Assembly: GCF_001375555.1 (NCBI RefSeq)
Contig: NZ_CTDZ01000009.1
Coordinates: 1,047,758-1,111,757, forward strand
Source: Numidum massiliense
GTDB taxonomy: Bacteria; Bacillota; Bacilli; Thermoactinomycetales; Novibacillaceae
Length of the DNA: 64,000 nucleotides
Direction of reading: 5' to 3'
Program-made: the position numbers and the translations under genes
In this document: in pieces, positions 27,247 through 36,080 of the stretch
Layout of the letters: the number at the start of each line of letters is the position of its first letter
Position numbering within the stretch: the stretch's first letter is position 1
The notes under the pieces: generated by a model
Seen by the model: only the letters and a program-made list of their open reading frames with translations
Told to the model about the DNA's origin: nothing
Databases searched by the model: none

Positions 27247-28587
27247 ATGATGAAGAACGCTCTACTTATTGTCGGCGGTTTGGCACTGCTATTCGTTTCG
27301 GCCTGCGGAACGGTCGATCACCGTTCCGGGACAGGCAGTGGTGCGCCGGCTGACGGCCAGTCTAGCGGAAACGGGCCTGAAAGTGAACAACCCAGTGGGC
27401 AGAAAAACGAAAAGGCCATCGTCAGCGCAAAAAATATCGACAAACGCCTGCTGGAGGCCAACAATGCGTTTGCTTTTCGGTTGTATGAAAACGTGTGGCG
27501 GGAGGATGCCGGGAAGAATGTGTTTCTCTCACCGGTGAGTGTGTCGCTCGCGCTTGCCATGACGTATAACGGGGCAGACGCGGAGACAAAACGGGCAATG
27601 GCCGAGACACTCGGCGTGAAAGATGTAACTGTCGCGAAAGTTAATCGGGGGTATAACGGCTTGCTCAACGTCCTCGCACACGCGGATCCTAGCGTCCAGT
27701 TAAGCATTGCCAATTCACTATGGGGGCGGGAAGGGACGCCGTTTAAAAAAGATTTTCTCAAACGTGCCGAACAGTTTTACGAAGCAAAAGTGACAGCGTT
27801 AGATTTTGACCAGCCACAAGCGGCAGAGACGATTAACGAATGGGTGAGCGAGCGCACAAAGGGCAAAATAAAAGAGATGATCGACAGTGACATCGATCCG
27901 GAAACGATTCTCTTTTTAATTAACGCTATATATTTTAAAGGGTCGTGGACTGAAGCCTTTGACGAGAAAGAAACGAGCGACGATCTGTTTTACCTGTCGG
28001 GCGGAGGACGGAAAACGGTGCCGATGATGGGGCAGTCGGGAATGTTTCCTTATTACAAGGGCGCTGATTTTGCGGCGGTGCAATTGCCTTACGGCAACAA
28101 ACGATTTAGTATGACCGTCGTACTTCCCGACGAGTCTTCGAGTTTGGACAAGTTGCACAAAAAGTTAAATGGGAAAAATTGGCGCCAGTGGCAAACGCAT
28201 TTGAAGTTAACGCAGGGACAGGTGCAACTGCCGCGTTTCCAAGTGACGTATGAGAAGCAGTTAAATGACGTGCTTAAAGCGCTCGGGATGGAAGTGGCGT
28301 TTGACAAAAATCGCGCGAATTTTTCCCGCATTGCAGACATACCACCTAACATTTTCGTCAAAGAAGTGAAACATAAAGCGGTTATTGAAGTAAATGAAAA
28401 AGGTACTGAAGCAGTAGCTGCCACTTCGGTAGAAATGCAAACCGAATCAGCGCCAGTCGATGCGTTTACGATGAAAGTCGACCGCCCGTTTTTGTTTACC
28501 ATTCAGGAAAATGAAACGGGAACGGTGCTGTTTATCGGGGCGGTCGGCGATCCGCAGCAATCTTATCAGGCTGCGGTTCAGCGTTAG
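27247..28587 (+). CDS. Serpin-family protease inhibitor, predicted lipoprotein
   Basis: 446 aa. The N-terminus has a lipoprotein signal (KNALLIVGGLALLFVSAC, lipobox VSAC), then a polar Gly/Ser/Glu linker to about residue 60, then a complete serpin fold. NVFLSPVSVSLALAMTYNGA, LLFLINAIYFKGSW-type (here ILFLINAIYFKGSW) and FTMKVDRPFLF are serpin landmarks. The reactive-loop hinge EKGTEAVAATS (about residues 385-395) has the small residues needed for loop insertion, so it should be inhibitory. By alignment with antitrypsin P1 would be near the EMQTESAP segment, uncertain because the loop is about three residues longer. It would sit on the outer face of the membrane. Confidence 0.93.
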   Translation: MMKNALLIVGGLALLFVSACGTVDHRSGTGSGAPADGQSSGNGPESEQPSGQKNEKAIVSAKNIDKRLLEANNAFAFRLYENVWREDAGKNVFLSPVSVSLALAMTYNGADAETKRAMAETLGVKDVTVAKVNRGYNGLLNVLAHADPSVQLSIANSLWGREGTPFKKDFLKRAEQFYEAKVTALDFDQPQAAETINEWVSERTKGKIKEMIDSDIDPETILFLINAIYFKGSWTEAFDEKETSDDLFYLSGGGRKTVPMMGQSGMFPYYKGADFAAVQLPYGNKRFSMTVVLPDESSSLDKLHKKLNGKNWRQWQTHLKLTQGQVQLPRFQVTYEKQLNDVLKALGMEVAFDKNRANFSRIADIPPNIFVKEVKHKAVIEVNEKGTEAVAATSVEMQTESAPVDAFTMKVDRPFLFTIQENETGTVLFIGAVGDPQQSYQAAVQR

Positions 28588-28617
28588 GCTGAGCCTTGCA
28601 CGTTACAGTGTGGGTTC

Positions 28618-28690
28618 CACTTTGCCTGTTTCGCTTCGCCTGCTTCACTTCGCCCGTTTCACTACTGCCTATTTCACTGCGCCTCCCTTT
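28618..28690. repeat. Low-complexity CTTCGCC/TTTCACT repeat
   Basis: Short alternating units such as TTTCGCTTCGCC and CTTCACTTCGCC between the convergent serpin and methyltransferase genes. No terminator hairpin with a T run is evident here. Confidence 0.5.
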
Positions 28691-28696
28691 GAAAAG

Positions 28697-29488
28697 CTAT
28701 TGGCGTACGTTCTCTTTGAGCCCGTGGAGCAAAACAGCTTTCAGGCAAAAGGTGTGCGGATTGCCGTCCCCATCGAAGGAGAGACAGAATGTTTCGCGGC
28801 ACTGCGGTGGCATGTCGCTTTTGAACAATGTAACAACTTGCTGGCGGCGCTCGGACGGTGTGCGCGCCCGTGCGAGCCAGTCGGAAACGTTCAGCGGCAA
28901 ATCCCACTTGGCAACTTCTCGGTACGCAAAACTGCCCGTGGCAAACAGTGCCCGCCATTCGGAAAGGGTGTACTCGCGGATGTGAGACGGATCGCGCAGC
29001 TTATCTAACGTGTTAATAAAGCGGTCGAGGAGCGGCGCTTCCGGCGCATAGTGGTCGACGAGCAAAAAGTGGCCACCGGGCTTTAGTACGCGAGAAATTT
29101 CGCGTACCGCTTTTTCGACTTGCGGAAAGTGGTGTGCAGCCATGCGACATGTGACGATGTCGAAGGTTGCATCGGGAAAAGGCAGTTGTTCGGCGTCACC
29201 TTGTCGGAAGGTGACGTTCGCCGTACCGTCTGTTTTGGCGTACGCTGTCGCGACGCGCACCATCTCCTCGGTAATGTCGAGACCGATCCCTTCGGCGACA
29301 AAAGGGGCAAAGGCGAGTGCCGTATGTCCTGCCCCGGTGCCGATGTCGAGCAGTTTTTCATTGCCTGTTAAGGGAACGGCTTTTACCATCATTTGTAGGT
29401 CGTCTCCGGAAGCAAAAAATTTCTCGTCGCGATAGTCGGTTGCGTTTTTGGCAAATTGGCGTTGTACGGCTTGTTTTTCTTCAGACAT
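28697..29488 (-). CDS. UbiE/methyltransf_11-type SAM methyltransferase
   Basis: 263 aa, ATG at 29488 behind AGGAGC. LLDIGTGAGHTALAF is SAM motif I, GLDITEEMV carries the ribose-binding aspartate, and FDIVTCRMAAHHFPQ and LKPGGHFLLVDHYAPE are motifs II and III. The FDIVTCRMAAHHF pattern is common in Bacillus YcgJ-like methyltransferases. Substrate unknown. Its upstream region ends at the second IS copy only about 100 bp away. Confidence 0.87.
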   Translation of the reverse strand: MSEEKQAVQRQFAKNATDYRDEKFFASGDDLQMMVKAVPLTGNEKLLDIGTGAGHTALAFAPFVAEGIGLDITEEMVRVATAYAKTDGTANVTFRQGDAEQLPFPDATFDIVTCRMAAHHFPQVEKAVREISRVLKPGGHFLLVDHYAPEAPLLDRFINTLDKLRDPSHIREYTLSEWRALFATGSFAYREVAKWDLPLNVSDWLARARTPSERRQQVVTLFKSDMPPQCRETFCLSFDGDGNPHTFCLKAVLLHGLKENVRQ

Positions 29489-29590
29489 TTAGGTAGCTCC
29501 TCTTCATTTTGTTCAAGACACGCGAATTGAAAGGTGAAAAAAGTTAAAGTTAAAAAACTTTAATGGATCACGGACCGATTACACGTATGA

Positions 29591-31206
29591 GTATGTGTAA
29601 CATTTCTCTCGAAGGGTTTTAGCAGGAATTTGGAGGGAGAATATAGAAAAGGAAGACCTAAATAGTACTCCTAACCACCACGAAAGGAGAGGTCTTCCTT
29701 GAAAACCATTATACCAGAAATCGCTACTATCTTGGAACAGTCTACAGATATGTTGTCGTTTTGGGAAAGCTTACGTATTCGCCTGATGGAAGTGATGGCT
29801 GATCTGTTCGGAGAATTTTTGGAGCAGCTCGATCAGATGATGACGACGCATTACAAGGAAAAATACGGTTGGAAAAGTGAGCGATTGGACAGCCGGGAGT
29901 TCACCAGTTTTTTTGGGACAGTGTCCTATAAACGCCACTTGATGTACGACCGAAACGGAAACGCACATTACCCTGTCGATGAGGCAATCGGTTTAAAACG
30001 CCGTAAAAGATACAGCCCAGACCTTATGATGCTCGGAGCAGAGTTAGCTGCAGCGCCGGGAATGACCTACCGCCTCGCCTCAGAGGTCACGCAAAAACTT
30101 GCCGGTATAACGATCAGCCATACGACGTTTCAGCGCTTAGTAAAAGAAGCAGGTGAAGCTCAAGCTGTCATGGATGCTGAAAAAAGGGATCGAATTTTTG
30201 AGGATACGGTAATTCCTAACTCTCCGTCCGTTAAGCACTTATATTGCGAAGCAGATGGCTTATACGTCAAAGGGAGAGGCAAAGGAATAGAGATCAAAAA
30301 TATGCTTGCCTATACCGGGTGGGAGCAAAACGGACAGCGTGTCTCGTTAACAGATCGTCACGTCTTTTCTACCGTTGAATCGGTGGATGACTTTTGGGAA
30401 ATAGGTTATGCAGCGATTCGACATCGTTGGGATCTCTCACATACACATGTGGCGACTAATGCGGATGCGGCTTCATGGATCTCTGAGGAACGCGTTCAAA
30501 ATACCTTTTCTGAAGCGACATCGGTTGTCCGCCAATTGGATCCTTTTCACGTAAAGAGGAGTATTCGTCGCGGGTTGAGCCGCCAGCCAAGGCTCATTCC
30601 TCAAATTGAAAAGGCAATATCCGAAAAAAATAAGGATAGGTTTAAAGCGGTGATTGATACGGCACAGGGAAATGCAGAGACGGAGCGAGAGGAAAAGCGT
30701 ATCGAGAACATGCAGAAGTATCTTGAAGGGCACTGGGAGATCCTCTGCGACTGGCGTGAGGTTAGTCCAGACGTGCCAAAAAATGCTCGTAGGATGGGAT
30801 GCATGGAATCGAACCAGAGACGTCTGGCATACCGCATGAAACGTCGTGGCATGTACTGGAGTGAAGAAGGGGCTCAAGCCATCGCCAAAGTACAACAAGG
30901 CGTTACCAATGGGACGTTGAGACAGGCATTATTAACTGTCTGGCCCAACCGCCAAGTGACACAAAAACTAAAACGCCATGCGAGGCGAATAGGTAAGTCG
31001 GATCACATTGGGGTTCAAGTTGGCAGGATCCAAGTAGGTGCCGCATCAGCTTCAAGTGCTATTGGGTATTTGGATAAGGTGGTTAATCGCCGTCCTTGAA
31101 GAGTTAACTCCTCAAGGGCGGACAACAAGTGAACGTTAGGGAATGACATATTTAGGTCTTTAAATCCTTGATCCTGTAAGGTCGTCGAGTAAAGCTTGAC
31201 ACATAC
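29591..31206 (+). mobile_element. ISLre2-family insertion sequence, copy 2 (1616 bp)
   Basis: As far as I can compare by eye, identical in length and sequence to copy 1, with the same GTATGTGT ends. Unlike copy 1 it is not flanked by a 9-bp repeat: CACGTATGA precedes it and GACTTCACA follows. This fits recombination with another copy, or a deletion starting at one end, after insertion. It sits between a methyltransferase gene and the nrdJ promoter. Confidence 0.93.
29699..31099 (+). CDS. ISLre2-family (UPF0236) transposase, copy 2
   Basis: 466 aa, the same protein as at 3368-4768, starting TTG behind GGAGAGG. No frameshift or stop is seen, so both elements should be able to move. The perfect identity points to recent transposition or gene conversion. 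Confidence 0.92.
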   Translation: MKTIIPEIATILEQSTDMLSFWESLRIRLMEVMADLFGEFLEQLDQMMTTHYKEKYGWKSERLDSREFTSFFGTVSYKRHLMYDRNGNAHYPVDEAIGLKRRKRYSPDLMMLGAELAAAPGMTYRLASEVTQKLAGITISHTTFQRLVKEAGEAQAVMDAEKRDRIFEDTVIPNSPSVKHLYCEADGLYVKGRGKGIEIKNMLAYTGWEQNGQRVSLTDRHVFSTVESVDDFWEIGYAAIRHRWDLSHTHVATNADAASWISEERVQNTFSEATSVVRQLDPFHVKRSIRRGLSRQPRLIPQIEKAISEKNKDRFKAVIDTAQGNAETEREEKRIENMQKYLEGHWEILCDWREVSPDVPKNARRMGCMESNQRRLAYRMKRRGMYWSEEGAQAIAKVQQGVTNGTLRQALLTVWPNRQVTQKLKRHARRIGKSDHIGVQVGRIQVGAASASSAIGYLDKVVNRRP

Positions 31207-31224
31207 GACTTCACAAAACAGCTC

Positions 31225-31268
31225 ATACTATATATAGTATTGTATATTACATAACCAACCATATATGG
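31225..31268. promoter_or_regulatory. Pair of NrdR boxes upstream of nrdJ
   Basis: ATACTATATATAGTAT (31225-31240) and the core CCATATATGG (31259-31268) are two palindromes whose centres are 31 bp apart, three helical turns. NrdR, the ribonucleotide-reductase repressor, binds paired AT-rich boxes with this spacing. The first box is 18 bp from the end of IS copy 2. Confidence 0.8.
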
Positions 31269-31287
31269 CGCTGATTATACCTACTTA

Positions 31288-31296
31288 TGATATAAT
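31288..31296 (+). promoter_or_regulatory. Extended -10 promoter of nrdJ
   Basis: TGATATAAT (TGn plus perfect TATAAT at 31291-31296) just downstream of the NrdR boxes. The -35 is weak, as usual for extended -10 promoters. NrdR bound to its boxes would block it. Confidence 0.65.
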
Positions 31297-31297
31297 A

Positions 31298-31329
31298 GTT
31301 GTCCTACTACAACGTTGTCCTACTACAAC
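31298..31329. repeat. Perfect 16-bp tandem duplication in the nrdJ leader
   Basis: GTTGTCCTACTACAAC occurs twice without a spacer. Each unit can fold back on itself (GTTGT with ACAAC). It lies between the -10 and the nrdJ start. Confidence 0.85.
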
Positions 31330-31374
31330 GTGACTAACGAATCTGTTCATACATGTATGGTGCGAGGGGGATTT

Positions 31375-34300
31375 ATGTTGCGGATTAGGCGTTATTACAC
31401 GCAAAAAGGGATGGATCCGTATGCGACGGTGACGTACGAGGCGCGCGATTCGCGCATCGTCAATCCAGATGGCTCGGTCGTCTTTGAAATGAAAGGGGCC
31501 GAAATTCCGGAGCAGTGGTCACAAGTTGCCGCGGACATTATGATTTCAAAATACTTTCGTAAAGCGGGTGTGCCACAGTTTGACGAAGACGGTGCACCGC
31601 TTTTGGACGAGAATGGGGAACCGGTCACCGGTCCGGAAAAAAGTGTCAAACAAGTCGTACACCGCTTAGTCGGTTGCTGGCGCGAGTGGGGCGAGCGGCA
31701 CGGTTACTTTGATGGTGAAGAAGACGCCGCAGCGTTTTACGACGAACTCGTCTATATGTTGTTGCACCAAATGGCGGCGCCTAACTCGCCACAGTGGTTT
31801 AATACTGGGCTCGCTTACGCTTACGGTATTACCGGCAAAGCGCAAGGTCACTATTACGTGGACCCGGAGACGGAAAAAATCGAGCGCGGCGAAGATGCGT
31901 ATACACGACCGCAACCGCACGCCTGCTTCATTCAGTCGATTAACGATGACCTCGTAAACGAGGGCGGCATTATGGATTTGTGGGTAAGAGAAGCACGGCT
32001 GTTTAAGTACGGCAGCGGCACGGGGACGAACTTTTCTAACATTCGCGGCAAAGGGGAGCCACTCTCTGGCGGGGGCAGCTCGTCTGGGTTGCTGTCGTTT
32101 TTGAAAATTGGCGACCGTGCGGCCGGGGCGATCAAGTCGGGGGGGACGACGCGCCGCGCGGCAAAAATGGTTTGCCTCGACTTAGATCATCCGGATGTTG
32201 AAGAATTCGTCAACTGGAAGTCTAACGAAGAGAAAAAAGTACGTGCCCTCGTTGCGGCTGGATATGACCCGTCGTTTAACGGCGAAGCGTATGAAACGGT
32301 ATCGGGACAAAACTCGAATAACTCGGTACGGGTGCCGAATGCCTTTTTCAATGCCGTTGAACAAGACGGGGAGTGGGCACTAAAGCGGCGCACCGACGGC
32401 AAGACGAGTAAAGTGCTCGCCGCACGGGATTTGTGGGAGCAAATTGCCCAAGCGGCGTGGGAGTGCGCCGACCCTGGCATACAGTGTGACGATACGATTA
32501 ACGAGTGGCACACGTGTCCCGCGGGTAGCGACGGCGCGTACGGGGCGAAACATAACCGCATTAATGCGTCGAACCCGTGTTCGGAGTACATGTTTCTCGA
32601 CAATACGGCGTGTAACTTAGCCTCGTTGAATTTAGTCAAGTTTTTTGACGCTACGACTCGTACCTTCGACATCGACGGGTTAGCGCATAGCGCGCGCTTG
32701 TGGACGATCGTGCTAGAAATATCCGTATTAATGGCGCAGTTCCCCTCGCAGGAGATCGCGCGCTTGTCGTACGAGTTCCGCACGCTCGGGCTCGGCTACG
32801 CGAACATCGGGACGGTACTGATGCTGTCCGGCATTCCGTACGATTCGCCTGAGGCAGTGGCGATTACCGGCGCCGTGACGGCGATCATCACCGGTAACGC
32901 CTATGCTGCGTCGGCGGAAATGGCGCGTGAGTTAGGCGCGTTTAAAGGATATGCACACAATAAGGAACACATGCTACGCGTCATTCGCAACCACCGTCGC
33001 GCCAGCTACAACGTGCCGGACGACGACTACGAAGGGCTGACGATTAAGCCGCTCGGTATCGATGACGCGTATTGTCCGCAAGATTTACTCACCGCCGCGC
33101 GCGAGAGTTGGGACCGCGCGCTCGATCTTGGCGAACAGTACGGTTATCGGAATGCGCAAGTGACGGTACTCGCTCCGACAGGGACGATCGGCTTGCTCAT
33201 GGATTGTGACACGACGGGGGTGGAGCCCGATTTCGCGCTCGTCAAGTTTAAAAAGCTCGCCGGCGGTGGCTACTTTAAAATCGCCAACCAGTCGATACGT
33301 CCCGCACTGCAAAACTTAGGCTACAGCGACGCACAAATTACCGACATTTTGACGTACGTAACGGGAACATTGCACTTAGACGGCGCGCCGCACATTAACC
33401 GCGAATCGCTTAGCGCCCGCGGCTTTACGGAAGAAGACTTAGCGGCGATCGAACAAACGTTGCCGTCTGTGTTTGAATTGCCGTTCGCATTTAACGTTTG
33501 GACACTCGGGGAGTCGTGTTTAGACCGGCTCGGCTTTACCGCAGCGCAGTACGAGGCGCCCGACTTTGACTTGTTACGAGAACTCGGCTTTACGCGGGCG
33601 CAAATCGAGGAGGCTAACGATCACATTTGCGGCATGTTGACGACGGAAGGGGCACCGCATTTGCGGGAAGAACATTACCCGGTGTTTGACACGGCAAACA
33701 AGTGTGGCAAGCACGGCACGCGCTACATTCATTACATGGGGCACGTACGCATGATGGCAGCAGCCCAGCCGTTTTTAAGCGGCGCGATTTCCAAGACAAT
33801 TAACATGCCGCACGAGGCGACCGTCGCCGACATTCAACACGCTTATTGGGAAAGTTGGAAGCACGGCTTGAAGGCAATGGCGCTCTACCGCGACGGGTCG
33901 AAAAGCTCTCAACCGCTCAATACGACAGGAGACAGCGATGGAGGGGAAACGGACGCGACAGATCCAGAGGGAGCAGAAGACAACTCGGAGGCAGAAGGTG
34001 CTGACATCGCTGCACGTACCACAGGCGAAGGTGATGCTGCCGTCGCGGCGGCGAGTGACGGCGACGGTACGGGTGCCCCTGTCGGCGCTCGAAGTGCCGC
34101 GGTGAACATGACGCCGGACCAAGTCGCAAAGCTGTTATCGGGTGAAATATTTGCCGATCATGAGCAAAAACAGCCCATCGAATCGATCGCTGCAGGGAAA
34201 CCGGGCAGTAGCCGGCGCCGTTTACCGCGGAAGCGGGAGGGCTTCACGCAAGAAGCGCGCGTGGCGGGACACAAAATTTTCGTGCGCACCGGGGAATACG

Positions 34301-34971
34301 ACGACGGGTCGCTCGGCGAGCTGTTCATCGACATGCACAAAGCGGGCACGACGATGCGCGGTATGTTAGACTCGTTCGCTATTGCCGTATCATATGGCTT
34401 GCAACACGGTGTGCCGTTGGAGAAGTTTGTGGACGCCTTTACGTTTACCCGGTTTGAACCGGCTGGCGTCGTCGACCACCCAAACATTAAAATGGCGATG
34501 TCGGTCATCGACTACGTGTTCCGCTTGGTCGGCATGGAGTATTTGGGACGTACCGATTTTGCCCAAGTGCCACCGGCCAAAGATGAACTGCGCGTATACC
34601 AAAACCGAGCAAAGCGCAAGCAGACGGCGGCTGCGGAACTTACACCAACTGCAGGGACAGGGAGTGCCGCACCAAGCGAAGACATGGCGGTGTATCGCGG
34701 AGAAGTGACACTAACCGATCAGCAGCGTCAGTTACAAGATCAGCTGGCTGAACGGCAACCTTCGCGAAAAAATGATGGTCGCGTCGGCGACGCGAGTGGG
34801 CAGCTACCCAGCGACCAACAGCCAGCCCCGAGTGCGCTGCCGCTTAAAGGGCCGCTTGGGATGCAAGCGAGTAACGGCGCCCCGCTCTGTCCCGATTGCG
34901 GTGGCCTGACCAAGCAAAACGGCACGTGCTACGTCTGTCTTGACTGCGGCTCGACCACCGGTTGTTCTTAA
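31375..34971 (+). CDS. nrdJ: Adenosylcobalamin-dependent (class II) ribonucleotide reductase
   Basis: 1198 aa from ATG 31375 (GAGGGGG four to five bases upstream; the longer frame from 31315 has no such site). It makes deoxyribonucleotides using a B12-derived radical, without oxygen. The active-site loop NPCSEYMFLDNTACNLASLN, the phosphate-binding APTGTIGLLMDCDTTGVEPDFA, and PHLREEHYPVFDTANKCGKHG are class II landmarks. A Gly/Asp/Ala-rich, low-complexity insert covers about residues 842-905. The tail has CPDCGG and CYVCLDCGSTTGCS, a zinc-ribbon-like cysteine cluster that re-reduces the active site. NrdR boxes upstream suggest dNTP-linked repression. Confidence 0.96.
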   Translation: MLRIRRYYTQKGMDPYATVTYEARDSRIVNPDGSVVFEMKGAEIPEQWSQVAADIMISKYFRKAGVPQFDEDGAPLLDENGEPVTGPEKSVKQVVHRLVGCWREWGERHGYFDGEEDAAAFYDELVYMLLHQMAAPNSPQWFNTGLAYAYGITGKAQGHYYVDPETEKIERGEDAYTRPQPHACFIQSINDDLVNEGGIMDLWVREARLFKYGSGTGTNFSNIRGKGEPLSGGGSSSGLLSFLKIGDRAAGAIKSGGTTRRAAKMVCLDLDHPDVEEFVNWKSNEEKKVRALVAAGYDPSFNGEAYETVSGQNSNNSVRVPNAFFNAVEQDGEWALKRRTDGKTSKVLAARDLWEQIAQAAWECADPGIQCDDTINEWHTCPAGSDGAYGAKHNRINASNPCSEYMFLDNTACNLASLNLVKFFDATTRTFDIDGLAHSARLWTIVLEISVLMAQFPSQEIARLSYEFRTLGLGYANIGTVLMLSGIPYDSPEAVAITGAVTAIITGNAYAASAEMARELGAFKGYAHNKEHMLRVIRNHRRASYNVPDDDYEGLTIKPLGIDDAYCPQDLLTAARESWDRALDLGEQYGYRNAQVTVLAPTGTIGLLMDCDTTGVEPDFALVKFKKLAGGGYFKIANQSIRPALQNLGYSDAQITDILTYVTGTLHLDGAPHINRESLSARGFTEEDLAAIEQTLPSVFELPFAFNVWTLGESCLDRLGFTAAQYEAPDFDLLRELGFTRAQIEEANDHICGMLTTEGAPHLREEHYPVFDTANKCGKHGTRYIHYMGHVRMMAAAQPFLSGAISKTINMPHEATVADIQHAYWESWKHGLKAMALYRDGSKSSQPLNTTGDSDGGETDATDPEGAEDNSEAEGADIAARTTGEGDAAVAAASDGDGTGAPVGARSAAVNMTPDQVAKLLSGEIFADHEQKQPIESIAAGKPGSSRRRLPRKREGFTQEARVAGHKIFVRTGEYDDGSLGELFIDMHKAGTTMRGMLDSFAIAVSYGLQHGVPLEKFVDAFTFTRFEPAGVVDHPNIKMAMSVIDYVFRLVGMEYLGRTDFAQVPPAKDELRVYQNRAKRKQTAAAELTPTAGTGSAAPSEDMAVYRGEVTLTDQQRQLQDQLAERQPSRKNDGRVGDASGQLPSDQQPAPSALPLKGPLGMQASNGAPLCPDCGGLTKQNGTCYVCLDCGSTTGCS

Positions 34972-35078
34972 ATCTTCAATCGTGTCTGTGGCAATGTACG
35001 TAAGCGTTGGTCGCGCCGTTGGCCGTTTAATATCGTTTTGTATATCGTAAATTGTTTGTGGCGCTCCTTTACTTAGGG

Positions 35079-35110
35079 GCGTCACTTTTCTGTTAGGAAA
35101 GTGACGCGTT
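35079..35110 (+). terminator. Terminator after nrdJ
   Basis: GCGTCACTTTTC (35079-35090) pairs with GGAAAGTGACGC (35096-35107) around TGTTA; a weak T-rich tail follows. Confidence 0.7.
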
Positions 35111-35238
35111 TATATGTTTGCCTACGGGAATATTGTTTTCATATCGTTTTTAGAGGTAAGTTCTGTGAAAAATGTTGCAAACAGACAGCATATAGGACAC
35201 AATAATATAAGTGAAGGTAAGACAGGAGACAATCGTGT

Positions 35239-35967
35239 ATGCGTATTTTTGCCATTTCCGACCTACATTTGTCGTTCAATAAAGACGTGTCTCTGTACGG
35301 AATTGACGCCGCGGAAGACCAGACGAAGCCGATGGACGTTTTCGGGTGGGAGCGCCACTTTGACCGCATTCGCGATGCGTGGCTCGCCCAAGTGACGGCG
35401 GACGATGTCGTCCTCATTCCAGGAGATATTAGTTGGGCGATGAACTTAAAGCAGGCACGGCACGATTTTCAGTGGATTGCAGAGCTCCCCGGACAGAAGG
35501 TGTTGTCTCCGGGAAACCACTGTTACTACGTGTCGAGTAAAAAGAAAGTGCGCGCCGCGCTGCCAGAAGGGATGTTCTGGCTAGACGGCGACAGTATGGT
35601 TGTCGGGGAGTACGCCGTCGTGGCGACGCGCGGCTGGAGTTTACCGCAAGATAGAAGTTGGGACGAAGCAAGTGATCGGCGTATATACGAGCGTCAAGTC
35701 GAGCGCCTCAAACTGGCGCTAGAAGATGCTGTCCAAAAAAGTCCCGAGCGCCCACTCATCGCGATGTTACACTTCCCCCCCATCACGACATACGCTAAAA
35801 CGAGTGGTTTTTTCGAACTGCTCAAAACTTACGGGGTTGAATTGTGCGTCTACGGCCATCTACACGGCAATGCCCACCAAGTAGCAGTGAACGAAGTTGT
35901 GAGCGGCGTCGAACTACGGCTCGTCGCTTGCGACTACCTCGACTTTTCGCCACTTCGTCTGCGTTAG
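35239..35967 (+). CDS. Calcineurin-like metallophosphoesterase
   Basis: 242 aa, ATG at 35239. Metal-binding motifs are in order: ISDLHLS (DxH) near residue 6, IPGDISWAM (GD) near 60, GNHCYY (GNH) near 93, and CVYGHLHGNAHQ (GHxH) near 214. The motif usually reads GNHDY in relatives; here the residue after the histidine is cysteine. The asparagine and histidine ligands are kept, so activity is likely. Substrate is unknown. It is followed by mntR on the same strand, with its own intergenic region. Confidence 0.88.
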   Translation: MRIFAISDLHLSFNKDVSLYGIDAAEDQTKPMDVFGWERHFDRIRDAWLAQVTADDVVLIPGDISWAMNLKQARHDFQWIAELPGQKVLSPGNHCYYVSSKKKVRAALPEGMFWLDGDSMVVGEYAVVATRGWSLPQDRSWDEASDRRIYERQVERLKLALEDAVQKSPERPLIAMLHFPPITTYAKTSGFFELLKTYGVELCVYGHLHGNAHQVAVNEVVSGVELRLVACDYLDFSPLRLR

Positions 35968-36080
35968 GGGAAACGGGGCGTGGAGGACGATTCTCATTGG
36001 ACTGATAAGCGAAAAATAGTATATCCTTTTAATAAGGAATGCCGTTTATGACTGTAAGAAGATAAAGGAGGATCTCAACC

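Noticed and set aside
31207-31374. Cobalamin riboswitch upstream of the B12-dependent nrdJ
   Set aside because: The region is only about 170 bp with NrdR boxes and a promoter, and no B12-box sequence is visible.
31315-31374. Longer NrdJ start at 31315
   Set aside because: It would begin inside the duplicated 16-bp leader unit without a ribosome binding site; ATG 31375 has GAGGGGG.
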